A stretch of DNA of 64,000 nucleotides from Bacillota bacterium (lineage in GTDB: Bacteria > Bacillota > Bacilli > Bacillales_A > Planococcaceae). The stretch lies in contig JAEXYZ010000031.1 of the NCBI GenBank assembly GCA_023405135.1, positions 5,154 through 69,153 of the forward strand, read 5' to 3'. Positions 9,574-17,694 of the stretch are shown here, piece after piece. Below the pieces are notes generated by a model, which was given only the letters and a program-made list of their open reading frames with translations, made no database searches and was not told the origin of the DNA. The stretch's first letter is position 1; each line of letters begins with the position of its first letter. A program made the translations under genes and the position numbers.

Positions 9574-9603
9574 AAAAAAAGCCGTCTATTTAAATAAGAC
9601 GAC
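9574..9603 (-). terminator. Terminator after ygaC
   Basis: On the minus strand GTCGTCT pairs with AGACGGC around a 9-base loop and runs into seven T residues. It lies between ygaC and the exporter gene, so the two are probably transcribed separately. Confidence 0.75.
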
Positions 9604-9616
9604 TTCTTATTAAAAG

Positions 9617-10165
9617 TTACTTTCTATTCGATTGCATTTCTTTATTAAATAGATAACGGTTCGTCCACACCTCTATAAAATCAGGGGCAAAAGGACCTCT
9701 TTTTTGCTTTATCCAGCTAATTAATTTATTAACATTTCGCTTTAAAATTTTGTCAATTACTTCTGGATAACCCATTTCCTTTTTATGTTGTTCATATTCA
9801 TCTTCGTCGAGTAATGTATATGTCATATCAGGAAAAACCTTTATATCGAGATCATAATCGATATATTTTATTGCATTATTATCAAAGACGTATGGAGAGC
9901 TCATATTGCAGTAATAATACACTCCATCTTCACGCAACATACAAATAATGTTAAACCAATGCTCTGCATGAAAGTAACAAATGGAGGGTTCTCTCGTTAG
10001 CCATGTTCTACCATCAGATTCTGTAACAAGTGTACGCTCATTTGCACCTATAAATATGTTTTTGGTACCTTTTAAGACCATCGTTTCCTGCCAGACACGG
10101 TGGATGCGACCATTGTGCTTATAACTATGTATTTGTATCGTATCTCCTTCATTTGGTATTGCCAT
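9617..10165 (-). CDS. ygaC: DUF402 nucleoside di/triphosphate phosphatase (YgaC/NtdP-like)
   Basis: 182 residues. The N-terminal HSYKHNGRIHRVW segment, TESDGRTWLTREP, and the acidic YIDYDLDIKVFPD and LLDEDEYE stretches are the hallmarks of the DUF402 family. The characterised Staphylococcus member NtdP hydrolyses nucleoside di- and triphosphates with divalent metal. The start is ATG with AAAGGTGGG ahead. It lies next to ygaD and sspE as in B. subtilis. No signal or membrane segment is present. The physiological substrate here is unknown. Confidence 0.82.
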   Translation of the reverse strand: MAIPNEGDTIQIHSYKHNGRIHRVWQETMVLKGTKNIFIGANERTLVTESDGRTWLTREPSICYFHAEHWFNIICMLREDGVYYYCNMSSPYVFDNNAIKYIDYDLDIKVFPDMTYTLLDEDEYEQHKKEMGYPEVIDKILKRNVNKLISWIKQKRGPFAPDFIEVWTNRYLFNKEMQSNRK

Positions 10166-10352
10166 TTAAAGCCCACCTTTTCGTCTATGCTATAATCATG
10201 TAGCAACTTATTAGGTATATTATAGCAATGCATCCTAAAAACTTGTAGCTAGAAAGAACATAATTTTCATATTAATTAACAAAAATTAACTCAACAATTT
10301 TCCTAGAAGTGCTTGTGTCCAATTTATGGACTTTATGATTACATCAAAATAT

Positions 10353-10384
10353 AAAAAATTAAGGTATAGACATTTGTCTATACC
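10353..10384 (-). terminator. Terminator after sspE
   Basis: GGTATAGACA and TGTCTATACC form a perfect 10-bp stem with a 2-base loop, followed on the minus strand by a T-rich run. Confidence 0.75.
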
Positions 10385-10424
10385 TGTAAAGTGAATTCAC
10401 TTTGTTACTACTTGATTAATTATA

Positions 10425-10586
10425 TTAGTTGTTGTTGTTATTATTATTGTTATTACGTTGGTTGTTACGTTGGTTTTCTTTTTGATTTTGTTGACGTGCT
10501 TGTTGGAAATCTTGATCAACTGCAAATTCTTCACGATTGTTGTTATTGTTGTTGTTATTATTGTTGTTGTTATTATTTCTCGCCAT
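10425..10586 (-). CDS. sspE: Gamma-type small acid-soluble spore protein SspE-like
   Basis: A 53-residue gene that is easy to miss. ATG 10586 follows GGAGGTG. The product begins MAR, then has 14 consecutive Asn, a core REEFAVDQDFQQARQQNQKE, and an Asn/Gln/Arg tail ending in nine Asn. Germination-protease sites in SASPs of this class lie in EF(A/S).(D/E) motifs, and EFAVD fits. Gamma SASPs do not bind DNA and serve as an amino-acid store during germination. The position between ygaC and mutY matches sspE of B. subtilis. The long AAC/AAT tracts give misleading open frames in other phases on both strands. Confidence 0.88.
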   Translation of the reverse strand: MARNNNNNNNNNNNNNNREEFAVDQDFQQARQQNQKENQRNNQRNNNNNNNNN

Positions 10587-10609
10587 CTCAAATTCACCTC
10601 CGTGCTAAT

Positions 10610-10639
10610 TATTGTGGTCTGATGAATGAAAGATTATGC
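10610..10639 (-). promoter_or_regulatory. sspE: Candidate sigma-G promoter for sspE
   Basis: The minus strand has GCATA (10639-10635) and CACAATA (10616-10610) separated by 18 bases. Consensus for the forespore factor sigma-G is GNATR and CATNNTA, so there is one mismatch. The site is correctly placed 24 bases before the sspE start. Confidence 0.45.
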
Positions 10640-10656
10640 GAGTATTATAAAATAAG

Positions 10657-11718
10657 TCAATTCAGAACATTCAAAATTTTCAACATTGGCACAGACATTG
10701 GTAAATGTTTAATCTGCTCTTTTGTAAAGAAGCCTACATTCTTAGGTAAAACAGCTACCTTTTTTATCTCGACTAAATAACATTCCATTTCCCATGTTAA
10801 GTGGGAAAATACATGTTTAAATGTTAATAAATCATCGTTCACATAATCCAATATTTCAACACAAAAATCAACTTGAAAATGATCACTAGTTTTAACAATA
10901 GCGTCTTTTTCGATTTCAATCATAGGAAATTGCCACATATTTGCTAACAATCCTTCACTAGGTCTTTGCTCTAACAAGTATCGTCCATTTTTATCAAAGC
11001 CAACATAAACATCATATTTAATTTTTTTATTTTTTGTTTTCTTTGACTTAATCGGCAATTGATCTGCGTCCCCCTCTTGAAAGGCAGTACAATATTCTCT
11101 TACCGGACAGAGCAAACATTTGGGAGAAGTCGGTGTACAAATCATTGCACCAAGATCCATTAAACCTTGGTTAAAGTCCCCTGGATGTTGTTGATCAATT
11201 AACATTTCCACTGCTTGTTCGAATACTTTCCGAGTTTTAGGAAGTGCGATATCTTCCTTTATATGTAACACTCTACTTAAAACACGCATAACATTACCGT
11301 CTACTGCATGTTCTGGCTTATTGTAGGCTATACTTAAAATTGCTCCAGCTGTATAAGGACCAATACCTTTTAATTTCGAAATATCATGGCGATTTTCCGG
11401 TACTTTAGCATTATACTTTTCAACAACTTCTTTTACACCGGCTTGCAAATTTCGTGCTCTAGAGTAATATCCTAACCCTTCCCACATTTTTAACAGTTCT
11501 TCTTGAGGAGCATACGCAAGAGATTGCAAAGTTGGATATTTTTCTAAAAATCGATTGTAATAAGGTATAACTGTATCTACACGAGTTTGTTGTAGCATTA
11601 CTTCAGAAACCCATATTTTATATGGGTCAGATGTACGTCTCCATGGTAAATCACGCTTTTCTTTATTGAACCATTCGACTAAATTTTGTCGAAATTGTTC
11701 CTTATATTGATAATTCAC
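10657..11718 (-). CDS. mutY: Adenine DNA glycosylase MutY
   Basis: 353 residues. It has the catalytic Glu39 in SEVMLQQTR, the helix-hairpin-helix LKGIGPYTAGAI at 116-127, the catalytic Asp140 in AVDGNVMRVLSR, and the iron-sulfur cluster cysteines C194, C201, C204 and C210 with the usual 6-2-5 spacing. The C-terminal third is the NUDIX-like domain that recognises 8-oxoguanine. The enzyme removes adenine mispaired with 8-oxoG. The start is GTG 11718 behind TGGAGGTT. It is divergent from yfhP, as in B. subtilis. Confidence 0.95.
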   Translation of the reverse strand: MNYQYKEQFRQNLVEWFNKEKRDLPWRRTSDPYKIWVSEVMLQQTRVDTVIPYYNRFLEKYPTLQSLAYAPQEELLKMWEGLGYYSRARNLQAGVKEVVEKYNAKVPENRHDISKLKGIGPYTAGAILSIAYNKPEHAVDGNVMRVLSRVLHIKEDIALPKTRKVFEQAVEMLIDQQHPGDFNQGLMDLGAMICTPTSPKCLLCPVREYCTAFQEGDADQLPIKSKKTKNKKIKYDVYVGFDKNGRYLLEQRPSEGLLANMWQFPMIEIEKDAIVKTSDHFQVDFCVEILDYVNDDLLTFKHVFSHLTWEMECYLVEIKKVAVLPKNVGFFTKEQIKHLPMSVPMLKILNVLN

Positions 11719-11849
11719 GATAACCTCCAGTTAATTGCGATTTTAATTTTTGTAAAAAGGGTATAATATAAACATATGGATTAAGAAATTTTATCCAAAG
11801 CGTCAAGTATATGGCCAAATTTCCTTCCATATACAAGGAGTTGATACAC

Positions 11850-12836
11850 TTGGATTCAGGCACACATTTAGTAATGGGAGTTGCTTTAGGCGGACTTGCT
11901 TTAGCGGATCCCGTCATAGCAGATAATTCGCTAAGTTTCGCAGCAGTAATGGCTGGAACAATACTTGGTTCACAAGTACCTGACGTTGATACTGTATTGA
12001 AACTGCGAAATAATGCAATTTATATAAGGCATCATCGTGGGATTACACACTCCATTCCAGCAGTTATTTTATGGCCAATTGGAATTACTGCTATTTTATC
12101 GATAATTTTTCAAGAAACCAATATATTGCACTTATGGCTATGGACATTTTTAGCTGTTATACTGCATGTATTTGTCGATATATTTAATGCTTATGGTACG
12201 CAAGCACTTCGCCCCTTTTCAAAGAAATGGATTGCACTTGGTGTTATTAATACATTTGATCCCATTATTTTCGGGCTGCATTGTATTGGTATTTTACTAT
12301 GGGTATATGGCTTTAACCCGGTCATGATATTTAGTATTATGTATCTCATTATTTTTGGATATTATGTGTTACGCTTCGCCCTGCAAGCAGCTGTTAAAAG
12401 AGCAGTTCATCATGCGATACAAGATGAAGAATACGTAATCGTTGCTCCTACTATGCGATTTTTCAATTGGCGAGTAGCAGCAAAATCCAAAACACATTAT
12501 TATGTTGGCCGAGCGTATGGGCGGACTATTAATATTTATGATAAGTTTGAGATACATCCAATACCAAAAACACCAATTGTTGAAAAGGCATTGGAGGATC
12601 CGAATCTAGCTGCATTTATTTCATTTTCTCCATTATATCGATGGGAAATTTCAGAATTGGATAATGGTATCACCGAAGTGCGTTTAATTGATTTGAGATA
12701 TCGCAGCAATGATCGTTATCCTTTTGTAGCTGTAGCACATGTAGACGAGGAGTTAAATATCGTCAATTCTTATACAGGTTGGATCTATAGTGAAGACAAA
12801 TTACAGAGAAAATTACAAATTGGGTCTAGTGACTAA
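11850..12836 (+). CDS. yfhP: YfhP-like membrane-bound metal-dependent hydrolase
   Basis: About 329 residues. The N-terminal 200 residues hold several membrane helices and the HxxxTHS motif (HHRGITHSIP) and an SGTHL.MG start that mark the YdjM/DUF457 family; the C-terminal 130 residues are soluble. I place the start at TTG 11850 with AAGGAG nine bases ahead, because the family starts just before this motif; an ATG at 11811 has no ribosome site. The biochemical role is not known; B. subtilis YfhP is a membrane protein in the same position beside mutY. Its TAA stop coincides with the first bases of a repeat element. Confidence 0.8.
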   Translation: MDSGTHLVMGVALGGLALADPVIADNSLSFAAVMAGTILGSQVPDVDTVLKLRNNAIYIRHHRGITHSIPAVILWPIGITAILSIIFQETNILHLWLWTFLAVILHVFVDIFNAYGTQALRPFSKKWIALGVINTFDPIIFGLHCIGILLWVYGFNPVMIFSIMYLIIFGYYVLRFALQAAVKRAVHHAIQDEEYVIVAPTMRFFNWRVAAKSKTHYYVGRAYGRTINIYDKFEIHPIPKTPIVEKALEDPNLAAFISFSPLYRWEISELDNGITEVRLIDLRYRSNDRYPFVAVAHVDEELNIVNSYTGWIYSEDKLQRKLQIGSSD

Positions 12837-13013
12837 GAAAAGCAAAATCCACTAGTTAGCCACGACAAGCGCTAGACGACAAAAACGCACATCACATGTT
12901 TTGTTGACACTTGCACATCCATGTTCGGCGTAGGGATCAAATCGCGAAGCTTTTCCAGCTTTCGACCGAGGGGCAGACCATGACCTCGAGGGGCTGGAAG
13001 GCTTTCGCTAGAC
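12834..13013 (+). repeat. TAAGAAAAGC mosaic repeat, copy 1 (180 bp)
   Basis: It starts with TAAGAAAAGC, whose TAA is the yfhP stop codon, and ends in GCTAGAC. Inside are ACGACAAGCGCTAG, ACGACAAAAACG, CACTTGCACATCCATGT, AGCTTTCGACCGAGG and GACCTCGAGGGGCTGG. Each of these blocks recurs in at least one other copy (15425, 17397, 49100). It is GC-richer than its surroundings and contains several inverted repeats. Confidence 0.8.
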
Positions 13014-13025
13014 TTTAAAAGTAAC

Positions 13026-13062
13026 GAGGAGTTGTCCATAATTTGGGACGACTCCTCTTTTT
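13026..13062. terminator. Terminator shared by yfhP and yfhJ
   Basis: GAGGAGTTGTCC pairs with GGACGACTCCTC around an 8-base loop, followed by a T run. It lies between convergent genes. Confidence 0.85.
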
Positions 13063-13088
13063 CTTCGTTCAAATTTCACACTCAAAGA

Positions 13089-13364
13089 CTATTGAACGTT
13101 ATCATCTTGTTCATCTAATAAATGCGAATATTTCGGATTACGCCCAGCGAATTCATGAATTTTATCGCCATAGCTTGCAATCCATTGTTTAACAATTTTC
13201 TCTGTATATTCTGCGCCACGATAGTCATACCCTGCTTTTGCATAAGTGGACTCAAAATCTGACCAAAGAAGCTCAATCCATGTTCTAGCTTTATTTACTG
13301 ATAAATAAGGATTTTTTTCAGCTAATTGTTGAGTTAACTGTTCAATAATATGATTTACGTTCAC
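13089..13364 (-). CDS. yfhJ: YfhJ family protein (WVELL domain)
   Basis: 91 residues, soluble and helical. The sequence ARTWIELLWSDFESTYAKAG carries the WVELL motif (here WIELL) that defines the YfhJ family. The gene begins at ATG 13364, one base after the end of yfhH, so yfhJ is translated from the same transcript as recX and yfhH. No molecular function is established for the family. Size, motif and order recX-yfhH-yfhJ fit B. subtilis. Confidence 0.82.
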   Translation of the reverse strand: MNVNHIIEQLTQQLAEKNPYLSVNKARTWIELLWSDFESTYAKAGYDYRGAEYTEKIVKQWIASYGDKIHEFAGRNPKYSHLLDEQDDNVQ

Positions 13365-13365
13365 C

Positions 13366-13695
13366 TTATTTCCCTTCCTTCACTGGTAAAAGAATTGAGA
13401 TTGGTAATGCTTCCTCATATCGTTCCCCACCTAAACGATAACCCCAAGCAAAACGACCTTTTAAATATTCTACTTTAAAAAATTCACCAGGTGCTCCATC
13501 AATTCGATAAATTTCCCCTTTAATAATTGTTTTAGGGTCCATTAAATAAGCTGACGCCATAATTGCTTTTCTTTCATATACAGCAAATTCATTTACAATC
13601 CCAAGCTGTTCGGCTTTTCTTGCTTTCTCTTTTAATTTTGCAATTTCTTCTCTTAATTCCTGTTCTGTCATTTGTGCATAACTTTTTTCATTCAT
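13366..13695 (-). CDS. yfhH: YfhH family protein (DUF1811)
   Basis: About 109 residues from ATG 13695, with AGGAGA nine bases ahead. An N-terminal coiled-coil-like helix (TEQELREEIAKLKEKARKAE) is followed by a small beta domain with KGEIYRIDG and GRFAWGYRLGG, matching the DUF1811/YfhH fold. The gene overlaps the last eight bases of recX, so the two are probably coupled. The function is unknown; structural homologues hint at a regulatory or nucleic-acid role, which is inference. Confidence 0.83.
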   Translation of the reverse strand: MNEKSYAQMTEQELREEIAKLKEKARKAEQLGIVNEFAVYERKAIMASAYLMDPKTIIKGEIYRIDGAPGEFFKVEYLKGRFAWGYRLGGERYEEALPISILLPVKEGK

Positions 13696-14497
13696 GTTCT
13701 TGTGTCTCCTTTTCATCAATGAAACGCTCAATTACCTCTAGTGGGAAACCTTTTTGGTATAGGGCTTGTTTTATTTTCATGCGAAGTTCACTGCCTATAT
13801 ATTTTGAAGCATATTTTCTCCAAATTTTTTCTCCTTGAGTGTAAATCATTTGTTGCCATTCTTCATCTTCTCGCTCTAATTGAATTTGGTCAAGTATTTC
13901 ATTAACTACTGAAAAGGAATATCCTTTTCTCATAAGTATATCTTGCACCTTTTGCTTTATTTGCATTGGAGTTTTTTGGCTATTTGCTTTTATTGTTTTT
14001 TGTGCAAGTTCAATCGCAATTTTCAGCTGTTCTTCATATGTAAATGTGTCAAGCACTTTGTTTTGTGTATCCTTATCGATACCCTTTTTAATTAAATCCT
14101 GCTTGATTGCTCTAGGACCTTTTTTAGCCGTCTTTTTTTTCGTTTCAAGCAGTGCTTTTGAATAGGTTTCGTCATTTAGAAAACCTAATTTTTCAAGCTT
14201 TCTTATCGCTTCTATAATAACTGCCTCACCAAAACCAGCATCTAATAACTTTTTCTTTACTTCATATTCGCTACGCATTTGAAAGCTTAAAAATTGAAGT
14301 GCTCTGTTAAAAGCTTTTGAAATCTCATCTTCGTAATTAATTTCATCTATTTCAAATTGATCGAGTATTTTCCCTTTTGATAAACTAAACTTAATAAGTG
14401 TAGCTTCATCCACTGCAAATGCATAGTTTTCATTTAAATAAATATTATAACGTTCTGGATTATTTTTTTGACGACTTATTTTTGAAATAACTTGCAT
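13688..14497 (-). CDS. recX: Recombination regulator RecX
   Basis: 269 residues from ATG 14497, preceded by AGGAG at seven bases. The protein shows the repeated three-helix modules of RecX, e.g. ALQFLSFQMRSEYEVKKKL..AGF and KGPRAIKQDLIKKGID, and is close in length to the Bacillus protein. RecX binds RecA filaments and tunes recombination and SOS. An in-frame upstream ATG at 14548 lacks a ribosome site. It heads the recX-yfhH-yfhJ unit and diverges from pdaA. Confidence 0.92.
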   Translation of the reverse strand: MQVISKISRQKNNPERYNIYLNENYAFAVDEATLIKFSLSKGKILDQFEIDEINYEDEISKAFNRALQFLSFQMRSEYEVKKKLLDAGFGEAVIIEAIRKLEKLGFLNDETYSKALLETKKKTAKKGPRAIKQDLIKKGIDKDTQNKVLDTFTYEEQLKIAIELAQKTIKANSQKTPMQIKQKVQDILMRKGYSFSVVNEILDQIQLEREDEEWQQMIYTQGEKIWRKYASKYIGSELRMKIKQALYQKGFPLEVIERFIDEKETQEHE

Positions 14498-14635
14498 AGA
14501 TACACTCCTTTTAAAGCATAGTATACATGTTTTCGTAGTTTGTTTCATTTTTGTAAATTCGATTTCTTTAATAAAAGTTTCCGAATAATGTAGTTATTTT
14601 CGCACATTATAAGCAAAAAGGAGGCTTTATTTTTT

Positions 14636-15427
14636 ATGTGGAAACATCCCATTTTTGGTTTAACCGTGTGTGCAATTGTATTTATGATTGTGTTTAGTTT
14701 CGTTAAACCAGATGTTGCGAATGCAAACGCCTATCATTGGGGCTTTACTAAATCTAAAGAAGGTAATCCTGCTGATGCAGGTGCTAAATTTGATACACTT
14801 TTGAAAGAAAATGGAGCCTATTACAGAGGTAATCCGAATAAAAAAACAATCTATTTAACATTCGACAGTGGATTTGAAAATGGTTATACAGAAAGTATTT
14901 TAGATACTCTTAAAGAAGAAAATGTACCAGCAACATTTTTCTTAACTGGTCATTACTTAACAAGTGCAACAGATTTAGTGAAAAGGATGATTAAAGATGG
15001 CCATATAATAGGTAATCATTCTTACGGACATCCCGATATGTCAAAGCTATCAGATGAAGCTTTAGTAGAACAATGGCATAAATTCGATAACAAATTAAAA
15101 GAATTAACTGGTGTAGAGCGAACATATTACGTGCGACCACCTAAAGGAATTTTTAGTGTACGTGATCTGCAAGTTGGTAATGAGCTTGGATATACCCACA
15201 TATTTTGGGATACCGCTTTTGTTGATTGGCATGAAGATTCTACAGTTGGTTGGGAATATGCATATAATGAATTAATGGGTCAATTACATCCAGGAGCTCT
15301 TATTTTATTGCATACTGTAGCAAAGCATAATGCAGATGCTCTGCCTAAATTTATACAGGATGCAAAAAAAGAAGGCTATGAGTTTGGTACATTGGATGAT
15401 TTAGTAATGGATTCTTTACTTGAATAA
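14636..15427 (+). CDS. pdaA: Delta-lactam-biosynthetic de-N-acetylase PdaA
   Basis: 263 residues. A signal peptide or anchor covers residues 1-31. The NodB domain has motif 1 TFDSGFENG (Asp77, with Ser in place of the second Asp), motif 2 HSYGHP (His128 and His132), motif 3 RPPKG and a late LLHTVAKH. PdaA deacetylates N-acetylmuramate in spore cortex so that muramic delta-lactam can form, which germination enzymes need. AAAGGAGG lies eight bases before the ATG. The TAA stop overlaps the first bases of repeat copy 2. Confidence 0.9.
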   Translation: MWKHPIFGLTVCAIVFMIVFSFVKPDVANANAYHWGFTKSKEGNPADAGAKFDTLLKENGAYYRGNPNKKTIYLTFDSGFENGYTESILDTLKEENVPATFFLTGHYLTSATDLVKRMIKDGHIIGNHSYGHPDMSKLSDEALVEQWHKFDNKLKELTGVERTYYVRPPKGIFSVRDLQVGNELGYTHIFWDTAFVDWHEDSTVGWEYAYNELMGQLHPGALILLHTVAKHNADALPKFIQDAKKEGYEFGTLDDLVMDSLLE

Positions 15428-15545
15428 GAAAAGCGGAAGTGCCCCGTTTAGCCCCGACAAGCGCTGGAGGGACCTGACGAGTGTGCTTGCATACGTGGGA
15501 AGGTACCGAAGCGACCTCGAGGGGCTGGGCGCTGTAGCTAGACAC
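15425..15545 (+). repeat. TAAGAAAAGC mosaic repeat, copy 2 (121 bp)
   Basis: It begins TAAGAAAAGCGGAAG, with its TAA serving as the pdaA stop, and ends GTAGCTAGACAC. It shares AGCCCCGACAAGCGCT and GCGACCTCGAGGGGCTGGG with copy 4, and GTGTGCTTGCA with copy 3. AGCCCC pairs with GGGGCT and GTGCCCC with its complement to give a long stem. Confidence 0.85.
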
Positions 15546-15554
15546 TAAAGAAAA

Positions 15555-15600
15555 ACACAAGAATGCTGTTATTAAACAAACATTCTTGCGTTGTTTTTTA
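15555..15600. terminator. Terminator shared by pdaA and ribH
   Basis: CACAAGAATG pairs with CATTCTTGCG; T runs flank both sides. It overlaps the ribH stop codon. Confidence 0.75.
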
Positions 15601-16065
15601 TCTAAACATTTTTTTCAAGTTTGCCATTTCAATTGCTGATACTGCTGATTCATACCCTTTATTGCCAGCTTTAGTTCCTGCACGTTCAATTGCTTGTTCA
15701 ATATTTTCAGTTGTTAAAACCCCAAAAATAACCGGAACGTTTGTATCCAACGAAACTTTAGCAATACCTTTTGCAGCTTCATTGCACACATAATCATAGT
15801 GGGAAGTTGCACCACGGATAACTGTACCTAATCCTATAACAGCATCATAATTCCCTGTCTCAGCCATTTGTTTTGAGATAAACGGCACTTCAAAGGCACC
15901 TGGAACCCAAGCGATATCGATATTATCTTCATTCACACCATGTCTTTTAAGTCCATCCAGTGCACCGTCTAATAATTTACCTGTAATAAACTCATTAAAT
16001 CGTCCTACAACGATCCCTATTTTTAAATCTGTACCGATTAATTGTGCTTCAAATATTTTTCCCAT
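15598..16065 (-). CDS. ribH: 6,7-dimethyl-8-ribityllumazine synthase
   Basis: 155 residues. The family motifs GRFNEFIT near residue 21, the WVPGAFEVPF segment (~53-62), LGTVIRGATSHYDYVC (substrate and phosphate site, with the acid-base His) and PVIFGVLTTENIEQA are all present. It condenses the ribityl pyrimidine with dihydroxybutanone phosphate and forms large cytosolic capsids. It is the third gene of the ribE-ribB-ribH unit, 24 bases after ribB, with AAAGGAG before ATG 16065. Confidence 0.95.
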   Translation of the reverse strand: MGKIFEAQLIGTDLKIGIVVGRFNEFITGKLLDGALDGLKRHGVNEDNIDIAWVPGAFEVPFISKQMAETGNYDAVIGLGTVIRGATSHYDYVCNEAAKGIAKVSLDTNVPVIFGVLTTENIEQAIERAGTKAGNKGYESAVSAIEMANLKKMFR

Positions 16066-16089
16066 TGTTATTTCTCCTTTTCAGAACCT

Positions 16090-16710
16090 TTATAGATTCA
16101 CTTTATTTTTTTCGTGAAGACGGTATTTAACTAAGTCTTCTATTGATATAATTTTCAAGTTATGCACCTTAGAAAATTCCAACAAACTATCTAGCCTCAT
16201 CATTTCCCCGTCATCACCCATAATTTCGCAAATTACACCTGCTGGAAATGACCCACAAGCTTGTGCTAAATCGACTGCGGCTTCAGTATGTCCTCGTCTT
16301 TCTAAAACTCCATTATCCTTTGCTACTAGCGGAAACACATGGCCTGGTCTTCTGAAATATTGTGGTTTTGCATTTTCATCAATCATTTTTAGAATCGTAA
16401 ATGAGCGCTCATATGCACTAATACCTGTTGTTGTTTCAACATGATCAACACTTACAGTAAATGCCGTTTGATGATTATCAGTATTATTTTCGACCATTGG
16501 ATGTAAGTCTAGTTTTTGAGCAAGCTCGTTTGTAATCGGTGTACAAATTAATCCACGACCATATGTAGCCATAAAATTGATATTTTCAGGTGTAGCAAAT
16601 TCAGCAAGGGATACTAAATCCCCCTCATTTTCTCTATTTTCATCATCCACTACAATGATATTTTTTCCTTCTATTAAATCTTGTAAGGCTTCTTCGATTG
16701 TGTTTAGCAT
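16090..16710 (-). CDS. ribB: 3,4-dihydroxy-2-butanone-4-phosphate synthase, stand-alone RibB
   Basis: 206 residues. VVDDENRENEGDL binds metal and substrate, and RRPGHVFPL..GVLERRGHTEAAVDL is the conserved C-terminal half. In most Bacillus this domain is fused to GTP cyclohydrolase II (about 400 residues); here the protein ends cleanly after the RibB domain and ribH follows, so the cyclohydrolase part is absent. The start is ATG 16710 with GGGTGGTG ahead. GTP cyclohydrolase II must be encoded elsewhere, or riboflavin synthesis is incomplete. Confidence 0.92.
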   Translation of the reverse strand: MLNTIEEALQDLIEGKNIIVVDDENRENEGDLVSLAEFATPENINFMATYGRGLICTPITNELAQKLDLHPMVENNTDNHQTAFTVSVDHVETTTGISAYERSFTILKMIDENAKPQYFRRPGHVFPLVAKDNGVLERRGHTEAAVDLAQACGSFPAGVICEIMGDDGEMMRLDSLLEFSKVHNLKIISIEDLVKYRLHEKNKVNL

Positions 16711-16738
16711 GACGACACCACCCTATTTTTACATTATT

Positions 16739-17380
16739 TTAAAAACCATTTTCTCTTAAAAAATCAAAAGAAATATTTGATTGTTTACTATCATTTTTTC
16801 TTAAATGATGTAAAACGTACTTTCCAAGCATATCTGTTTCTATATTTACCTGTTCCCCTACACCTTTCATCCCTAATATCGTTTCAGCATAGGTATGTGG
16901 AATAAGTGAAACTGTAACGGTTTGTTCAGTCACTTTAAAAAGTGTTAAGCTCGTACCATCAATCGTAATGGACCCTTTTGGAATGCAGTTTTCAATAAGT
17001 TCTTTTGGTACTTCAATCTCGACATACACTGCATTCGATACAACTCTTTTACTTCGTATCGTTCCAACACCATCAACATGTCCAGAAACAATATGCCCTC
17101 CGAAACGGCCATTTGCACTCATGGCACGCTCTAGATTAACTAAATCACCTAGCTTAAGCTTATGAATGTTTGTTGCCTTCACAGTCTCTGGCATTACATC
17201 AACAGTCATTTCTTCTTTTGTAAAATGGGTAATTGTTAAGCAAACACCATTAACAGCAATACTGTCTCCTAAATGGGCATCAGTAAGTATTTTTGATGCA
17301 TTAATAGTAATTTTCATGCTTTGATCATCTTTTTTTATGCCAACCACTTTACCCTTTTCTTCTATAATCCCTGTAAACAA
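16739..17380 (-). CDS. ribE: Riboflavin synthase, alpha subunit
   Basis: 213 residues with the internal duplication of this enzyme: MFTGIIEEKG at the start, then GDSIAVNGVCLT in the first barrel and GSITIDGTSLT in the second, plus GGHIVSGHVDG. It dismutates two lumazine molecules into riboflavin. The start is TTG 17380, with AAAAGAGGTGAG about six bases upstream; the ribosome site abuts the end of repeat copy 3. The ribD gene that normally precedes it in Bacillus is missing, and the FMN riboswitches lie 300-700 bases upstream. Confidence 0.94.
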   Translation of the reverse strand: MFTGIIEEKGKVVGIKKDDQSMKITINASKILTDAHLGDSIAVNGVCLTITHFTKEEMTVDVMPETVKATNIHKLKLGDLVNLERAMSANGRFGGHIVSGHVDGVGTIRSKRVVSNAVYVEIEVPKELIENCIPKGSITIDGTSLTLFKVTEQTVTVSLIPHTYAETILGMKGVGEQVNIETDMLGKYVLHHLRKNDSKQSNISFDFLRENGF

Positions 17381-17396
17381 ATTCTCACCTCTTTTC

Positions 17397-17572
17397 TAGA
17401 AAAGCGAAGGCGGCTCGTTTTGGCTCGACATGCGCTGGCCGACAAAAACGTAACCTCGTGTTACATTGTCGGCACTCGCACATCCATGTGCATCGGAAGC
17501 TTCCGCCAAGCGTGCTTGCACGCGCAGAAGGAAGCTGAAACGACACGAGAGTAGACATGCGGAGCTAGACAC
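17397..17572 (+). repeat. TAAGAAAAGC mosaic repeat, copy 3 (176 bp)
   Basis: It starts TAGAAAAGCG and ends GGAGCTAGACAC. It shares CGACAAAAACG and CTCGCACATCCATGT with copy 1, and GCGTGCTTGCA with copy 2. Two clear hairpins are visible: CCGACAA/TTGTCGG with GTAAC/GTTAC inside, and GCTTCC/GGAAGC enclosing GCGTGC/GCACGC. Unlike the other copies it lies in the leader of a gene (ribE, opposite strand) and not at a stop codon. Confidence 0.8.
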
Positions 17573-17596
17573 TCTTCATATTTTTTAACATAAAAA

Positions 17597-17626
17597 TAAA
17601 AACCCCTTAGTAAATCCTAAGGAGTT
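17597..17626 (-). terminator. Expression-platform terminator of the proximal FMN riboswitch
   Basis: On the minus strand AACTCCTTAG pairs with CTAAGGGGTT around GATTTA and runs into TTTTTATTTTT. It lies between the proximal riboswitch and ribE, so it is the expected FMN-dependent stop. Confidence 0.8.
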
Positions 17627-17694
17627 TGGGAGCATCTTAAAAAGGCATAGCAAAATAAACTTTTTGAAAGTTATTTTTTCAAAAAGCGCCTATC

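Noticed and set aside
10391..10780. Open frames rich in Cys/Tyr (plus) or Thr/Ile (minus) over the sspE region
   Set aside because: They come from other phases of the AAC/AAT codon tracts of sspE and of the mutY end; they lack ribosome sites.
12872..13072. Minus-strand 66-residue frame
   Set aside because: It lies inside mosaic repeat copy 1 and the following terminator.
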